DNA from: DASUFZ01 sp035541475 | GTDB lineage: Bacteria; Myxococcota_A; UBA9160; SMWR01 | Assembly (NCBI GenBank): GCA_035541475.1 | Contig: DATKND010000064.1 | Coordinates: 4,868-68,867, forward strand | Length of the DNA stretch: 64,000 nucleotides | Direction of reading: 5' to 3' | The notes under the pieces: model-generated | The model's database searches: none | What the model saw: the letters and a program-made list of their open reading frames with translations, nothing else | Told to the model about the DNA's origin: nothing | Position numbers and translations under genes: made by a program | Shown: one piece after another, positions 9,062-19,808 of the stretch | How positions within the stretch are numbered: position 1 is the stretch's first letter | Layout of the letters: every line of letters begins with the position of its first letter

Positions 9062-10146
9062 CGCCTCGCGTCTGGCTCGTGCTCGGCGACAAGCGCGGCG
9101 ACAACGCGCAGGTCGAGGTGCTCGCGGACGCGCTCGGCTGGCCGTTCGAGCGCCGCCACATCGCGCTGAAGGAGCAGTGGGTCTTCGGCAAGCCGCGCGT
9201 CGAGCCCTCGCTGCACCACCTTGACGCGAGCCGCTCCGATCCCCTCGAGCCGCCGTGGCCCGACCTGATCCTGACGATCGGGCGGCGCCCCTCGATGGCT
9301 GCGCTCTGGGTGAAGGTGCAGAGCCGGGGACACTCGCGCGTGGTGCTGGTCGGCAAGCCCGCCGGACGCCTCGATCTCTTCGACCTCGTGATCGCGAGCG
9401 CGGAGGCCCAGATCCCGCCGCTGCCGCGCGTCTTCAAGATGAGCTTCCCGCTGATGCGCGTCGCCGAGCGCGAGGTCGCCGAAGCGGCAGAGGCCTGGCG
9501 CGCTCGCTTCGCCTCGCTGCCACGGCCGCTGGTCGCGTTCCTGGTCGGCGGGCCGACGCGGCCCTTCGTCTACGACGAGCGCGTCGTGCGACGCCTCGAC
9601 GCGCTCGCGCGCGAGGTCGTCGCGAAGGGCGGCACGCCCTACTTCACCACCAGCCGCCGCACGCCGCCCGCGTTCGTCGAGTCGCTCGCGCGCGCGCTGC
9701 CGGATGGCGCGCCGCTCTTCCGCTTCGCGCCGGACGCCGTCGAGAATCCGTACCGCGCGCTGCTCGGCCTCGCCGACGCCTTCCTGGTGACGGGCGACAG
9801 CATCTCGATGATGGTCGAGGTGATCCGGCTGCGGCGGCCGCTCGCGATCCTGCCGATGCCGACGGGCCCGCTCGGGGCGCTCGACGCGCGCCGCCGCGCG
9901 CTCGCGCGCTGGCTCTTCTCGCCGGGCGACGGCGCGGCGAGCGGTCTGCGCCGGGCGCTCGGACACGCGCTCTTCCGCACGCGCATCCTGTCGCAGACGC
10001 GCGACTTCCCGGCCTTCCATCGCACGCTGGTGTCGCGCGGGCTCGCGGTCTTCGCGGGCGAGCCCTTCCGCGCGCCGGCGGGCGACGTGCCCGACGACCT
10101 CGCCGTCGCCGCGGCGCGCGTGCGCGCGCTGATCAGCCCCGCTTGA
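9058..10146 (+). CDS. ELM1-family (GT-B-like) protein, second copy
   Basis: A 362-aa paralog of the 1073-2188 product, with matching PRVWLVLGDKRGDNAQ, PPWPDLILTIGRR and DSISMMVEVIRLRRP blocks. No ATG, GTG or TTG lies in frame upstream of the conserved N-terminus. The only start keeping the PRVWL motif is CTG at 9058, overlapping the TGA of the exporter gene (CTGA). A GTG at 9079 would remove conserved residues. Translation is therefore probably by coupling from the exporter. The 3' end overlaps the convergent oxygenase gene by 14 bp. Confidence 0.75.
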   Translation: MTPRVWLVLGDKRGDNAQVEVLADALGWPFERRHIALKEQWVFGKPRVEPSLHHLDASRSDPLEPPWPDLILTIGRRPSMAALWVKVQSRGHSRVVLVGKPAGRLDLFDLVIASAEAQIPPLPRVFKMSFPLMRVAEREVAEAAEAWRARFASLPRPLVAFLVGGPTRPFVYDERVVRRLDALAREVVAKGGTPYFTTSRRTPPAFVESLARALPDGAPLFRFAPDAVENPYRALLGLADAFLVTGDSISMMVEVIRLRRPLAILPMPTGPLGALDARRRALARWLFSPGDGAASGLRRALGHALFRTRILSQTRDFPAFHRTLVSRGLAVFAGEPFRAPAGDVPDDLAVAAARVRALISPA

Positions 10147-10756
10147 GCAGCCGCTTCAGGTGCCGCCGCCAGCTCCCGTACTTGTTCTCTCCGCGCTTCT
10201 TGTCCTTCGGACGCACCCAGTACATCTGCAGCGAGCGGCGCTCCCCGACGAACGGCTCGAAGCCGTGATACGAGGTCTCCGAGCGGCGGAAGACGATCAG
10301 ATTGCCGGCGGCGGGCGTGATCTCGGCCGCGTAGTCGCGCACGTCGTGCTTGCCGCGCAGCAGCCGCAGGCGGCCCGCCGCATGCGGCCAGGTCTCGTTG
10401 AAGTAGATCAGCGCGGTCACGACCTTCACGCGCGAGTCGTTGTGCACGGCGCCGTCGGATTCCTCGGAGAGGCGGCGGAAGGTCATCTCGAGGCGCAGCG
10501 GGTCGAGGTCGACGCCGAACTTCGCGGCGACGTGCGCACGCAGCTCGGGAGAGTGGAGCTCCTTCACCAGCATCTCGCAGGCCGGCCCGAAGGAGAGGAC
10601 CTCGGGCGGGAAGTTCCCCGGATCCGCGATCTGCGGGTAGTCGCGGTTGATGGCCGCGAGCGCCTCGGGCCGCACGAAGTGCTCCACGATCACGTGATCG
10701 CACGGGTCGTGCTGGAGCGGCGTGCGATCGAAGGCCTCGAGATCGAGCAGCGACAT
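10133..10756 (-). CDS. 2OG-Fe(II) oxygenase family protein
   Basis: A 207-aa protein with the double-stranded beta-helix iron triad: His105-x-Asp107 (HND), His164 (YHG) and the 2-oxoglutarate-anchoring Arg around 173-174. The layout resembles small prolyl-4-hydroxylase-like oxygenases that modify proteins or small molecules. It ends with a basic tail (SWRRHLKRLLKRG). It lies 52 bp downstream of the RuBisCO-like gene on the same strand, and that gap holds a dispersed repeat. Cotranscription is possible but not assured. Substrate unknown. Confidence 0.75.
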   Translation of the reverse strand: MSLLDLEAFDRTPLQHDPCDHVIVEHFVRPEALAAINRDYPQIADPGNFPPEVLSFGPACEMLVKELHSPELRAHVAAKFGVDLDPLRLEMTFRRLSEESDGAVHNDSRVKVVTALIYFNETWPHAAGRLRLLRGKHDVRDYAAEITPAAGNLIVFRRSETSYHGFEPFVGERRSLQMYWVRPKDKKRGENKYGSWRRHLKRLLKRG

Positions 10757-10771
10757 GTCGCCAATCTAGCC

Positions 10772-10870
10772 GCCGGGCCTTCGCGCTCGCTAATCGCTCG
10801 CGCTCGGGCTACCGGCCTTCGCTCGGCTCCGCCTCGCTGCGCGTCGGCCGACGTCCGTCGGCCTCCTTGC
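10772..10870 (-). repeat. dispersed 3'-end repeat, copy A
   Basis: Read on the minus strand it starts with a hairpin (GGCCGACG-GA-CGTCGGCC at 10846-10863), then a GCGCAGCGAGGC...AGCCGAGCG core (10817-10842), then a 49-bp tail (10772-10820) matching 60071-60119 with one mismatch. It encodes the end of the RuBisCO-like protein and supplies its TAG stop. The tail contains a 24-nt mirror-symmetric stretch centred on GATTAG. Confidence 0.85.
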
Positions 10871-11960
10871 TGCCGTCCGCGACTCGATGCGCGAACTCGC
10901 GACAGCGCGCGGCGAGCTCGGCGTCGTCCTGCGCCGTCAGCAGGGCGCCGCCGATCAGCAGCATCGAGTCGCGCCCGTAGAACGAGACGATCTCGGGGAT
11001 CTCCGCGAGCGCGATGCCGCCGCCCGGCACCGGAAAGGACGGCCGGAGGCCGTGGAGCGGCTCGCGCAGGCGGTCCGCGAGCGCGCGGCACGCGGCGCGC
11101 GGTGTCCCGTAACGCCCCGCGTAGCCGACGAAGATGACGGCGTCGGCACCGAAGAGGCGGAAGAGCGTCCCGAAGAGCGCCTCGGGCGCGAAGCGCAGCG
11201 CGCCGCCGAACGACGGGTGCGCCAGCACGGGCACGCTCGAGCGCCGACACAGCTCTGCGAAGGCCGGGAGTCCGAGCAGCATCGGCGACGCCATCACGGC
11301 GTGCGCGCCGAGGTCCTCCGCAAGGCGGAGCTGCCGCAGCAAGGTGTCGGGCGCGCCGATCAGGTTCGGCGCGTAGAGCGTGCGCCGGCCCGTCTCCTGC
11401 GCGACCTCGTCGACCGCCTCCAGACACGCGCGCACGCGCGCCTCGAACGGGCAGAAGGCGTGGTCCGCGAGACCCTGATCGTCCTTCACGACGTCGAGCC
11501 CGGCGCGCGCGAAGATGCGCAGTCGCTCCGCGAGCGCGTCCGGCGTGAGGCCCATCGGCTTGACCGCCGTGCACGTCAGCGCGCGCGCCTCGACACAGGT
11601 TGCCTTGCGCAGCCCCTCGATGCCGAAGCGCGGTCCGCCGAGCGCCCGGCAGAGCGACGCCGGCGGATCGATCGCGACGCACTCGGCGTCCGGCTGCAGC
11701 GAGGTCATGCCGAAGGCGACGTTGAGCAGCTGCGCGGGATCGTGCGCGGTGGTCTCGATCGGGTAGGCGATCGTGACGCGCGAGTCGGAGCCATCTTCGT
11801 CGATCGCCTCCACGCGCCCGACGATCCGCTCGCGCAGAGACTCGTCGCGCAGCGCCGCGCGCGGCACCTCGACCGTCTGCTCGCGCGCGATCTCCTCGGC
11901 GCGCGACTCCGCCGCGCGGCGATCGACCGCCAGCCGGTAGGTGACGCGCAGGCTCTCCAC
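10809..11960 (-). CDS. RuBisCO-like protein (form IV, RLP)
   Basis: A 383-aa homolog of the RuBisCO large subunit. KPMG at 134-137 matches the KPKLG region, and GLDVVKDDQGL (155-164) matches the carbamylation loop. The canonical catalytic Glu after KDD is Gln, the His-Arg pair of the active site reads HPSFG, and the loop-6 Lys region reads FVGYAGRYG. It is therefore not expected to fix CO2; relatives are enolases or isomerases, for example in sulfur salvage. The GTG at 11960 begins right before the conserved ESLRVTYRL. The last ~17 residues come from a dispersed repeat. It follows the LLM gene by 26 bp, likely one operon. Confidence 0.85.
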   Translation of the reverse strand: MESLRVTYRLAVDRRAAESRAEEIAREQTVEVPRAALRDESLRERIVGRVEAIDEDGSDSRVTIAYPIETTAHDPAQLLNVAFGMTSLQPDAECVAIDPPASLCRALGGPRFGIEGLRKATCVEARALTCTAVKPMGLTPDALAERLRIFARAGLDVVKDDQGLADHAFCPFEARVRACLEAVDEVAQETGRRTLYAPNLIGAPDTLLRQLRLAEDLGAHAVMASPMLLGLPAFAELCRRSSVPVLAHPSFGGALRFAPEALFGTLFRLFGADAVIFVGYAGRYGTPRAACRALADRLREPLHGLRPSFPVPGGGIALAEIPEIVSFYGRDSMLLIGGALLTAQDDAELAARCREFAHRVADGSKEADGRRPTRSEAEPSEGR

Positions 11961-11986
11961 GGCTCGGGTCTTCGCTCGCCCGCCCC

Positions 11987-12892
11987 TCAGAGCTCGGACG
12001 CGAGGAACTCGAGGGTGCGCTCCCCGGCGCCCGGCTCGAGCGGCGACACCGCCGCGCAGAAGTCGGTGACGCCCGCCTCGCGCAGCCGAGCGAGCCCGGC
12101 GCGCAGCGCCCTCTCGTCGCCGACAATCGCGACCTCTCCCGGTGTCGCGGCGCCCTCGCGGTCGAGCATCGCGCGATACGAGGGGAGCTGTCCGTAGATC
12201 GAGAACTGCTTCGACGCGTTCTCGCGCGCGGCAGCCGCGTCGCGCACGAGAGCGATCGGCAGTCCCGCCACGATGCGCGGAGCCGGTCGACCCGCCTCTT
12301 CCGCGGCGCGGCGGAGCGCCGGAACGGTGTGGCTCGCCAAGGTCTTCACACCGGTCATCCAGGTGATGGTGCCGTCGGCGTAGCGGCCCGTGAGTCGCAG
12401 CAGCGCGGGTCCGAGCGCCGCGACCAGCAGCTTCACCGGCGCGCCGCCGGGAGCCGCGAGCTGCCCGCGCACGCGGTACTCCTTGCCCTTCCAGTCCACC
12501 GCTTCGCCGCGCAGCAGCGGCGTCAGCGCGGCGAGGTACTCCGACATGTGACGCGCCGGGTGGGCATAGGAGAGGCCGAACATGTCCTCGATCACGATCT
12601 TGTGCGAAAGGCCGATACCGAGGGTGAAGCGGCCGCCGCTCGCGGCGTTCGCGGTCAGCGCCTCCTGCGCCATCGCCATCGGGTGGCGCGGGTAGGTCGG
12701 CACGACCGCCGTGCCGAGCTCGATGCGCCGGGTGACGCGGCCGATCAGCGCCAGCGCCGTGATCGCGTCGTAGGCGAAGATGTTCGCCATCCAGAAGCTG
12801 GCGAAGCCGGCGCTCTCGGCGCGCTGCGCCTGGGCGACGAGCTGGTCGAGGCTCGAGCCGTCGCCGGCTCCCGCCATGGTTCCGATTCGCAT
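11987..12892 (-). CDS. LLM-class (probably F420-dependent) oxidoreductase
   Basis: A 301-aa luciferase-like TIM-barrel flavoprotein. ESAGFASFWMANIFAYDA and GRFTLGIGLSHKIV are typical of the F420-dependent LLM group common in actinobacteria and some deltaproteobacterial lineages. The ATG at 12892 is preceded by GGGAGGAG. FMN use cannot be excluded from sequence alone, and no F420 synthesis gene is in the window. It heads a probable operon with the RuBisCO-like gene. The overlap of its promoter with that of the divergent NTF2-like gene suggests coordinated expression. Substrate unknown. Confidence 0.8.
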   Translation of the reverse strand: MRIGTMAGAGDGSSLDQLVAQAQRAESAGFASFWMANIFAYDAITALALIGRVTRRIELGTAVVPTYPRHPMAMAQEALTANAASGGRFTLGIGLSHKIVIEDMFGLSYAHPARHMSEYLAALTPLLRGEAVDWKGKEYRVRGQLAAPGGAPVKLLVAALGPALLRLTGRYADGTITWMTGVKTLASHTVPALRRAAEEAGRPAPRIVAGLPIALVRDAAAARENASKQFSIYGQLPSYRAMLDREGAATPGEVAIVGDERALRAGLARLREAGVTDFCAAVSPLEPGAGERTLEFLASEL

Positions 12893-12923
12893 ATGTCTCC
12901 TCCCGGGCGGCGCGAGTCGCGCG

Positions 12924-12931
12924 ATTATACT
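12924..12931. promoter_or_regulatory. back-to-back -10 elements of divergent genes
   Basis: ATTATACT lies in the 63-bp gap. On minus it gives a perfect TATAAT (12924-12929), 31 bp from the LLM start. On plus it gives TATACT (12926-12931), 24 bp before the NTF2-like start. The two promoters would compete. Confidence 0.5.
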
Positions 12932-12955
12932 GCGGGCCTTCGCGAGGACGGGGAC

Positions 12956-13390
12956 GTGAGCGCACAGCAGAACAAGGCCGTGGTGCGGGGGTTCCTCGAG
13001 GCGCTCGCGCGCGGCGACCGCACCTCCGCGCGCGAGGCCTTTCGCGAGGACGCCTGCTGGCGCTATCCGGCGTCGCTCGGCGGACCCGGCGTCCACCGCG
13101 GCCGCGACGCGATCTTCGACATCTACTTCGGCGTCGACGAGAAGCTCTTCGAGACGGGCGCGCGCCGCTACGACTTCGAGATCACGAGCGCCGTCGCAGA
13201 GGACGACCGCGTGGCGGTCGAGATGCGCCACCGCGGCCGCACGCGCGACGGGCGTCCCTACGAGACCGATTACCACGTGCTCTACCGACTCGTCGGCGGG
13301 CGCATCGCCGAGGTGCACGAGTACTTCGATTCGCTCTACGTGCGGCGCCTCTACCGCGACGAGGAGCTCGGTGTCGCTCGCCGCGAGTGA
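12956..13390 (+). CDS. NTF2/SnoaL-like family protein
   Basis: A 144-aa cone-shaped alpha+beta barrel protein. The opening NKAVVRGFLEALARGDRTSAREAF and the later GRDAIFDIYFGV are typical of the SnoaL-like set, and AEVHEYFDSLYV is the usual C-terminal strand. Members are small isomerases, dehydratases or ligand-binding proteins, so no reaction can be given. The GTG at 12956 has GAGGACGGGG upstream. The 3' end overlaps the DUF3604 gene by 20 bp, so the two are probably translated from one message. Confidence 0.75.
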   Translation: MSAQQNKAVVRGFLEALARGDRTSAREAFREDACWRYPASLGGPGVHRGRDAIFDIYFGVDEKLFETGARRYDFEITSAVAEDDRVAVEMRHRGRTRDGRPYETDYHVLYRLVGGRIAEVHEYFDSLYVRRLYRDEELGVARRE

Positions 13391-15560
13391 GCGCGCGCTC
13401 GCCGTCGCGGTGCTCGGGCTCTGCTTCGGACTCGCGTGCAGCGGCGAGGACGCGCACGACGGGAAGATCGAGGGTGCGCGACGCGCGTCCCGCGCGGCGC
13501 CCGCGCAGCCCGACGATCAGATCCTCTTCGGCGACCTCCACGTCCATACGACCTGGTCGATCGACGCCTTCCTCTACGCGCTTCCGCTGTTCGGCGGCGA
13601 GGGCGCGCACCCGCCGGCCGACGCCTGCGACTTCGCGCGCCACTGCGCCGGGCTCGACTTCTTCTCGCTGAACGACCACGCCGAGGGCCTGACCCCCGAG
13701 CGCTGGCAGCGCGAGATCGAGAGCGTGCGCGCGTGCGACGAGCGCAGCGGCGGCGCGAACCCAGACCTCGTCGCCTTCGTCGGCTGGGAGTGGACGCAGA
13801 TGGGCGAGACGCCCGAGACCCACTTCGGACACAAGAACGTGATCGTGCGAGGCCTCGCGGACGACCAGATCCCGCCCCGGCCGATCTCGGCCCTCGCCGA
13901 CGACGCGATGAGTCGCGCGAACATGTTGTGGGCCGCGCGCATGGCGGAGGCCGCGCTGGCGCTGCCGCCGACCGAGCCCTACGCGGATTTCCTCTGGTGG
14001 ATCCGCCGGCTCGCCGCGGTGCCCTTCTGCGAACGCGACGTCGACACCCGCGCGCTGCCGCGCGATTGCCACGAGCAGGCGCCGACGCCGGAGCGGCTGT
14101 TCGAGAAGCTGGCGCAGTGGGGCGGCGAGGCGCTCGTGATCCCGCACGGGCTCGCCTGGGGCATCCACGCGCCGCCCGGCGCGAGCCTCGACGTGCAGCT
14201 CACCGCGGCGCGCCGCGCGCCGGAAATGCAGCGACTCGTCGAGGTGTACTCCGGCCACGGAAGCTCCGAGGTCTTCGAGCGCGCCGCCGACACGGCCGAG
14301 CGACAGGAACTCGCGGGCGTGTGCCCCGCGCCGACCCCGGAGTTCCTGCCCTGCTGCTGGCAGGCGGGCGAGATCCTGCGCAAGCGCTGCGGCAATCTGC
14401 CCGCGGCGGAGTGCGAGAGCCGTGTCTCGGAAGTGCGTCGGCTCGCGCTCGAGGCCGGCAAGCAGCCCCAATGGGTGCTGCCGGACGCGGCCGTCGCGGA
14501 GTGGCTCGACTGCGACCAGCCGCGCGGCGGCGCCTTCAAGCCAGTGCTGACGCCGCGACCGCACGAGAGCGCGCAGGCCGCGCTCGCGCTGCGCGACTTC
14601 GACGAGCTCGGCGCCGATGGACGCCCCGCGCGCTTCCGCTGGGGCTTCATCTCGTCGAGCGACAATCACTCGGCGCGCGCCGGCAGCGGCTACAAGCAGG
14701 TGCGTCGCAAGGGCATGACCGACGCGCGCGGCCTCGTATCCGAGGGCCTCGCCTCGCGGCTCCAGCCCTTCTTCGGCCCCGCGCCCGAGGACCCCGCGCG
14801 CGGCGTGCCGTCGCCGCCGGCGCCGGCGGGCTTCCGCAACCTCTTCGACGTGGAGCGCGGCGCCTCCTTCTTCTACCCCGGAGGTCTCGCGGCCGTGCAT
14901 GCGAGCGGCCGCAGCCGCGACGCGATCTGGGACGCGCTGATGCGCCGCGAGGTCTACGGCACGAGCGGCCCACGCATCCTGCTCTGGTTCGACCTGGTCG
15001 GCCTGCCACAGGGCCGTGCGCCGATGGGCAGCGAGGTCGCGCTCGCCGCGACGCCGCGCTTCGAGGTGCGCGCGGTCGGGAGCCGCATCGAGCTACCCGG
15101 CTGCCCGCAGGAGAGCCGGCGCGCGCTCTCCCCGGAGCGGCTCGCGAAACTATGCATGGACGAGTGTCACAACCCGGGAGACGAGCGACACCGGATCGCG
15201 GCGATCGAGGTGGTGCGCGTCCGCGCGCAGCAGACGCGGGGGGAGCCGCTCGCGCCGCTCATCGAGGATCCGTGGCTGCGCTTCGAGTGCCCGCCCGACG
15301 AGGACGGCTGCACCGCGCGCTTCGAGGATCCTGAGTTCCTCGCCTCGGGTCGCGATGCGGCCTACTACGTGCGCGCGCTCCAGGAGCCGACTCCGGCGAT
15401 CAACGGCGCGAACCTGCGCGCGCGCTACGACTCGGACGGCAACGCGATCTCGGTCGATCCCTGCTACGCCGGCTGGCGCACGCGCGACGACGACGACTGC
15501 CTCGCTCCGGTGCAGGAGCGCGCGTGGTCGTCGCCGATCTACGTGAATCAGGCCGGCTGA
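13371..15560 (+). CDS. DUF3604 domain lipoprotein (PHP-like metal-dependent)
   Basis: A 729-aa protein with a lipoprotein signal: a hydrophobic stretch at residues 9-20 and lipobox GLAC with Cys23. GDLHVHTTWS (54-63) gives the PHP-type metal ligands His57 and His59, and SLNDHAEG, GWEWTQ and SSSDNHSARAG further on are hallmarks of DUF3604. The family is found in many marine and soil proteobacteria; its function is undefined but a metal-dependent hydrolase is likely. It would be anchored in the envelope. GTG 13371 overlaps the upstream gene. Its end overlaps the convergent HxlR gene by 13 bp. Confidence 0.85.
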   Translation: MSLAASERALAVAVLGLCFGLACSGEDAHDGKIEGARRASRAAPAQPDDQILFGDLHVHTTWSIDAFLYALPLFGGEGAHPPADACDFARHCAGLDFFSLNDHAEGLTPERWQREIESVRACDERSGGANPDLVAFVGWEWTQMGETPETHFGHKNVIVRGLADDQIPPRPISALADDAMSRANMLWAARMAEAALALPPTEPYADFLWWIRRLAAVPFCERDVDTRALPRDCHEQAPTPERLFEKLAQWGGEALVIPHGLAWGIHAPPGASLDVQLTAARRAPEMQRLVEVYSGHGSSEVFERAADTAERQELAGVCPAPTPEFLPCCWQAGEILRKRCGNLPAAECESRVSEVRRLALEAGKQPQWVLPDAAVAEWLDCDQPRGGAFKPVLTPRPHESAQAALALRDFDELGADGRPARFRWGFISSSDNHSARAGSGYKQVRRKGMTDARGLVSEGLASRLQPFFGPAPEDPARGVPSPPAPAGFRNLFDVERGASFFYPGGLAAVHASGRSRDAIWDALMRREVYGTSGPRILLWFDLVGLPQGRAPMGSEVALAATPRFEVRAVGSRIELPGCPQESRRALSPERLAKLCMDECHNPGDERHRIAAIEVVRVRAQQTRGEPLAPLIEDPWLRFECPPDEDGCTARFEDPEFLASGRDAAYYVRALQEPTPAINGANLRARYDSDGNAISVDPCYAGWRTRDDDDCLAPVQERAWSSPIYVNQAG

Positions 15561-16051
15561 CGCGCCGAGCGGCGGCGCTCGAGGAAGCGCTTCGTTTCGC
15601 GCGTGGCACCCGGGCCCGGCTCCGTGCGCAGATCGCGGCGCGTGAGCTCGCGGCCGTCGGCGTCGGCCACGCGTAGCTTCGGGACGCGGCGCCCGCTGCG
15701 GCGGTCCTTCACGACGACCGGCTCGTGGCCGCGACCGAAGACCCACTCGTCGGACCACTCGCGCATCGCGGTCAGCACGGGCAGCAGCGCCTCGCCCTTG
15801 TCGGTCAGCCGGTACTCGAAGCGCTGGCCCTCGGTGCCGACGTCGACGCGCTCGAAGATCCCGTGATCCACGAGATGCGAGAGGCGGCTCGACAGGATGT
15901 TGCGGGCGACGCCGAGGCTCTTCTCGAAGTCGCCGAAGCGACGCGCGCCGAAGAAGGCGTCGCGCACGATCAGCAGAGTCCACCAGTCGCCGATCGCCTC
16001 GAGCGCCTGGGCGATCCCGCAGTTCATGCCGGCGAAGCGCGTGCGCGCCAT
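15548..16051 (-). CDS. HxlR-family winged-helix regulator
   Basis: A 167-aa regulator. The N-terminal CGIAQALEAIGDWWTLLIVRDAFFG matches the HxlR signature, followed by the winged helix (FEKSLGVARNILSSRLSHL) and the wing (YRLTDKGEALLPVL). Cys11 lies in the usual N-terminal position and could be redox or electrophile sensing, as in some family members; this is inference. The C-terminus extends past the usual ~120 aa with a basic tail. It is divergent from the molybdopterin oxidoreductase gene, with a perfect palindrome between them, so it probably regulates that operon and itself. Confidence 0.85.
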   Translation of the reverse strand: MARTRFAGMNCGIAQALEAIGDWWTLLIVRDAFFGARRFGDFEKSLGVARNILSSRLSHLVDHGIFERVDVGTEGQRFEYRLTDKGEALLPVLTAMREWSDEWVFGRGHEPVVVKDRRSGRRVPKLRVADADGRELTRRDLRTEPGPGATRETKRFLERRRSARQPA

Positions 16052-16071
16052 GCATGGAGCCTCGCGCAAAC

Positions 16072-16088
16072 GGTTGCATGATGCAACC
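16072..16088. promoter_or_regulatory. perfect 17-bp palindrome, probable HxlR operator
   Basis: GGTTGCAT-G-ATGCAACC, two perfect 8-bp arms around one base, lies between the divergent starts at 16051 and 16109. Its position and symmetry suit a dimeric HxlR regulator controlling both directions. Confidence 0.65.
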
Positions 16089-16108
16089 AGATCGCCTACC
16101 CCTCCCGC

Positions 16109-18402
<2,294 letters not shown>

Positions 18403-18406
<4 letters not shown>

Positions 18407-19140
18407 GCGAGGCGCCGGTCGCCCTCGTCGTCGGGGCGGGCGATTTCATCGGCGCCGCGATCGCGCGGCGCTTCGCCGCGGGCGGCTACACCGCGGCGCT
18501 CGGGCGGCGGCACGCGGAGAAGCTCGCGCCGCTCGTCGCGGAGATCGAGGCGTCGGGCGAACGCGCGCGCGCCTTCGCGCTCGACGCGCGCGACGAGGAC
18601 AACGTGGTCGCGATCTTCGAGCAGATCGAGCGCGAGCTCGGTCCGCTCGAGGTCGTCGTCTTCAACGTCGGCGCCAACGTCTCCTTCCCGATCCTCGAGA
18701 CCACGAGCCGCGTGTTTCGGAAGGTCTGGGAGATGGCCTGCTTCGCAGGCTTCCTGTGCGGCCGCGAGGCGGCGAAGCACATGCGGCCGCGAGGTCGCGG
18801 CTCGATCTTCTTCACGGGCGCGACCGCGAGCCTGCGCGGCGGCAAGGGCTTCGCGGCGTTCTCGTCGGCCAAGAGCGGGCTCCGCGCGCTCGCGCAGAGC
18901 ATGGCCCGCGAGCTCGGTCCGGAGAACCTGCACGTCGCGCACCTCGTGATCGACGCGGGCGTCGACACGGCGTGGGTTCGCGAGCGGCTGCGCGAAGCGG
19001 GCCGCGATCCGGCGTCGCTGCCGGAAGGCACCTTGATGAACCCCGCCTCCGTCGGCGAGGCCTACTGGATGCTTCACCAGCAGCCGCGCGATGCGTGGAC
19101 CTTCGAGTTGGACGTGCGTCCCTATCGCGAGAGCTGGTGA
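18403..19140 (+). CDS. SDR-family oxidoreductase lacking the catalytic Tyr
   Basis: A 245-aa classical-type short-chain dehydrogenase fold. The dinucleotide motif is an atypical GAGDFIG (11-17). The YxxxK motif reads Phe153-S-S-A-Lys157, so the catalytic Tyr is Phe while Lys is kept. This matches the known SDR subgroup with Phe at that site (SDR_c10-like), whose members may not be ordinary dehydrogenases. GTG at 18403 overlaps the stop of the molybdopterin gene, so it should be made in fixed ratio with it. Confidence 0.75.
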
Positions 19141-19144
19141 CGTC

Positions 19145-19795
19145 TCACGCGCGCATCTTGGCGGCCTTGGCATTCGGGTGGATGCTCGCGTCCGCCGAGG
19201 GCCGCGCGCCGACGCGTTTGAACCAGGCGCCGAGGTTCGCGAGCGCCGGGTCGAGCGGCTGCCCCACTCCGGAGAAGAAGTCGAGCATCGCGTAGAGCGC
19301 GATGTCGGCCAGGGTGAAGCGCGAGCCGGCGATCCAGGTGCGGCCCGTGAGGCCCTGGTCGAAGACCTTGAGTCCGTCCTGCGCGAGCGCCTTCAGGTCG
19401 TCGGCGGCCTGCGGGATCGTGCGCATGCGGTCCTTGAACATCGCCAGCGCTTCCTTGTAGCGGAAGCCGTTCGACATCGGCTCGATCACGTGGAGCACCG
19501 CGCGGCGCGTCCACATGCGCGTCTCAGCGCGCTCCTCCGGCGTCGCGCCGATCAGCACGGGCTGCGGGTGCTTCTCCTCGAGGTACTCGCAGATCACGAC
19601 GGTCTCGGCGATCACGCGGCCGTCGTCCTGCTCGAGCGCGGGCAGCTGCCCGAACGGATTCTTCTTGCGATACGCCTCGCCGCGATTCTCCCCCGCCATG
19701 AGGTCGACCTGCACACTGAGAAGCGTCAGTCCCTTCTCGGCGAGGAACATGCGGACCAGTCGGGGATTCGGTCCGACGGAGTCGTAGAGCTTCAT
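19145..19795 (-). CDS. glutathione S-transferase family protein
   Basis: A 216-aa protein with an N-terminal thioredoxin-like domain (LYDSVGPNPRLVRMFLAEKG, NPFGQLPALEQDDG, ETVVICEYLEE) and an all-helical C-terminal domain with the capping motif GSRFTLADIALYAM. Ser6 or Asn9 of the first loop may serve as thiol activator. An AAAGGA precedes the ATG. It follows the EthD gene by 13 bp, so both are probably cotranscribed. Likely conjugation or detoxification; substrate not predictable. Confidence 0.85.
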   Translation of the reverse strand: MKLYDSVGPNPRLVRMFLAEKGLTLLSVQVDLMAGENRGEAYRKKNPFGQLPALEQDDGRVIAETVVICEYLEEKHPQPVLIGATPEERAETRMWTRRAVLHVIEPMSNGFRYKEALAMFKDRMRTIPQAADDLKALAQDGLKVFDQGLTGRTWIAGSRFTLADIALYAMLDFFSGVGQPLDPALANLGAWFKRVGARPSADASIHPNAKAAKMRA

Positions 19796-19808
19796 CGTCG
19801 TAGTCCTT

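Noticed and set aside
10809..11960. True RuBisCO
   Set aside because: Key catalytic residues (Glu after KDD, Arg after His, loop-6 Lys) are replaced; it is a form IV-like protein.
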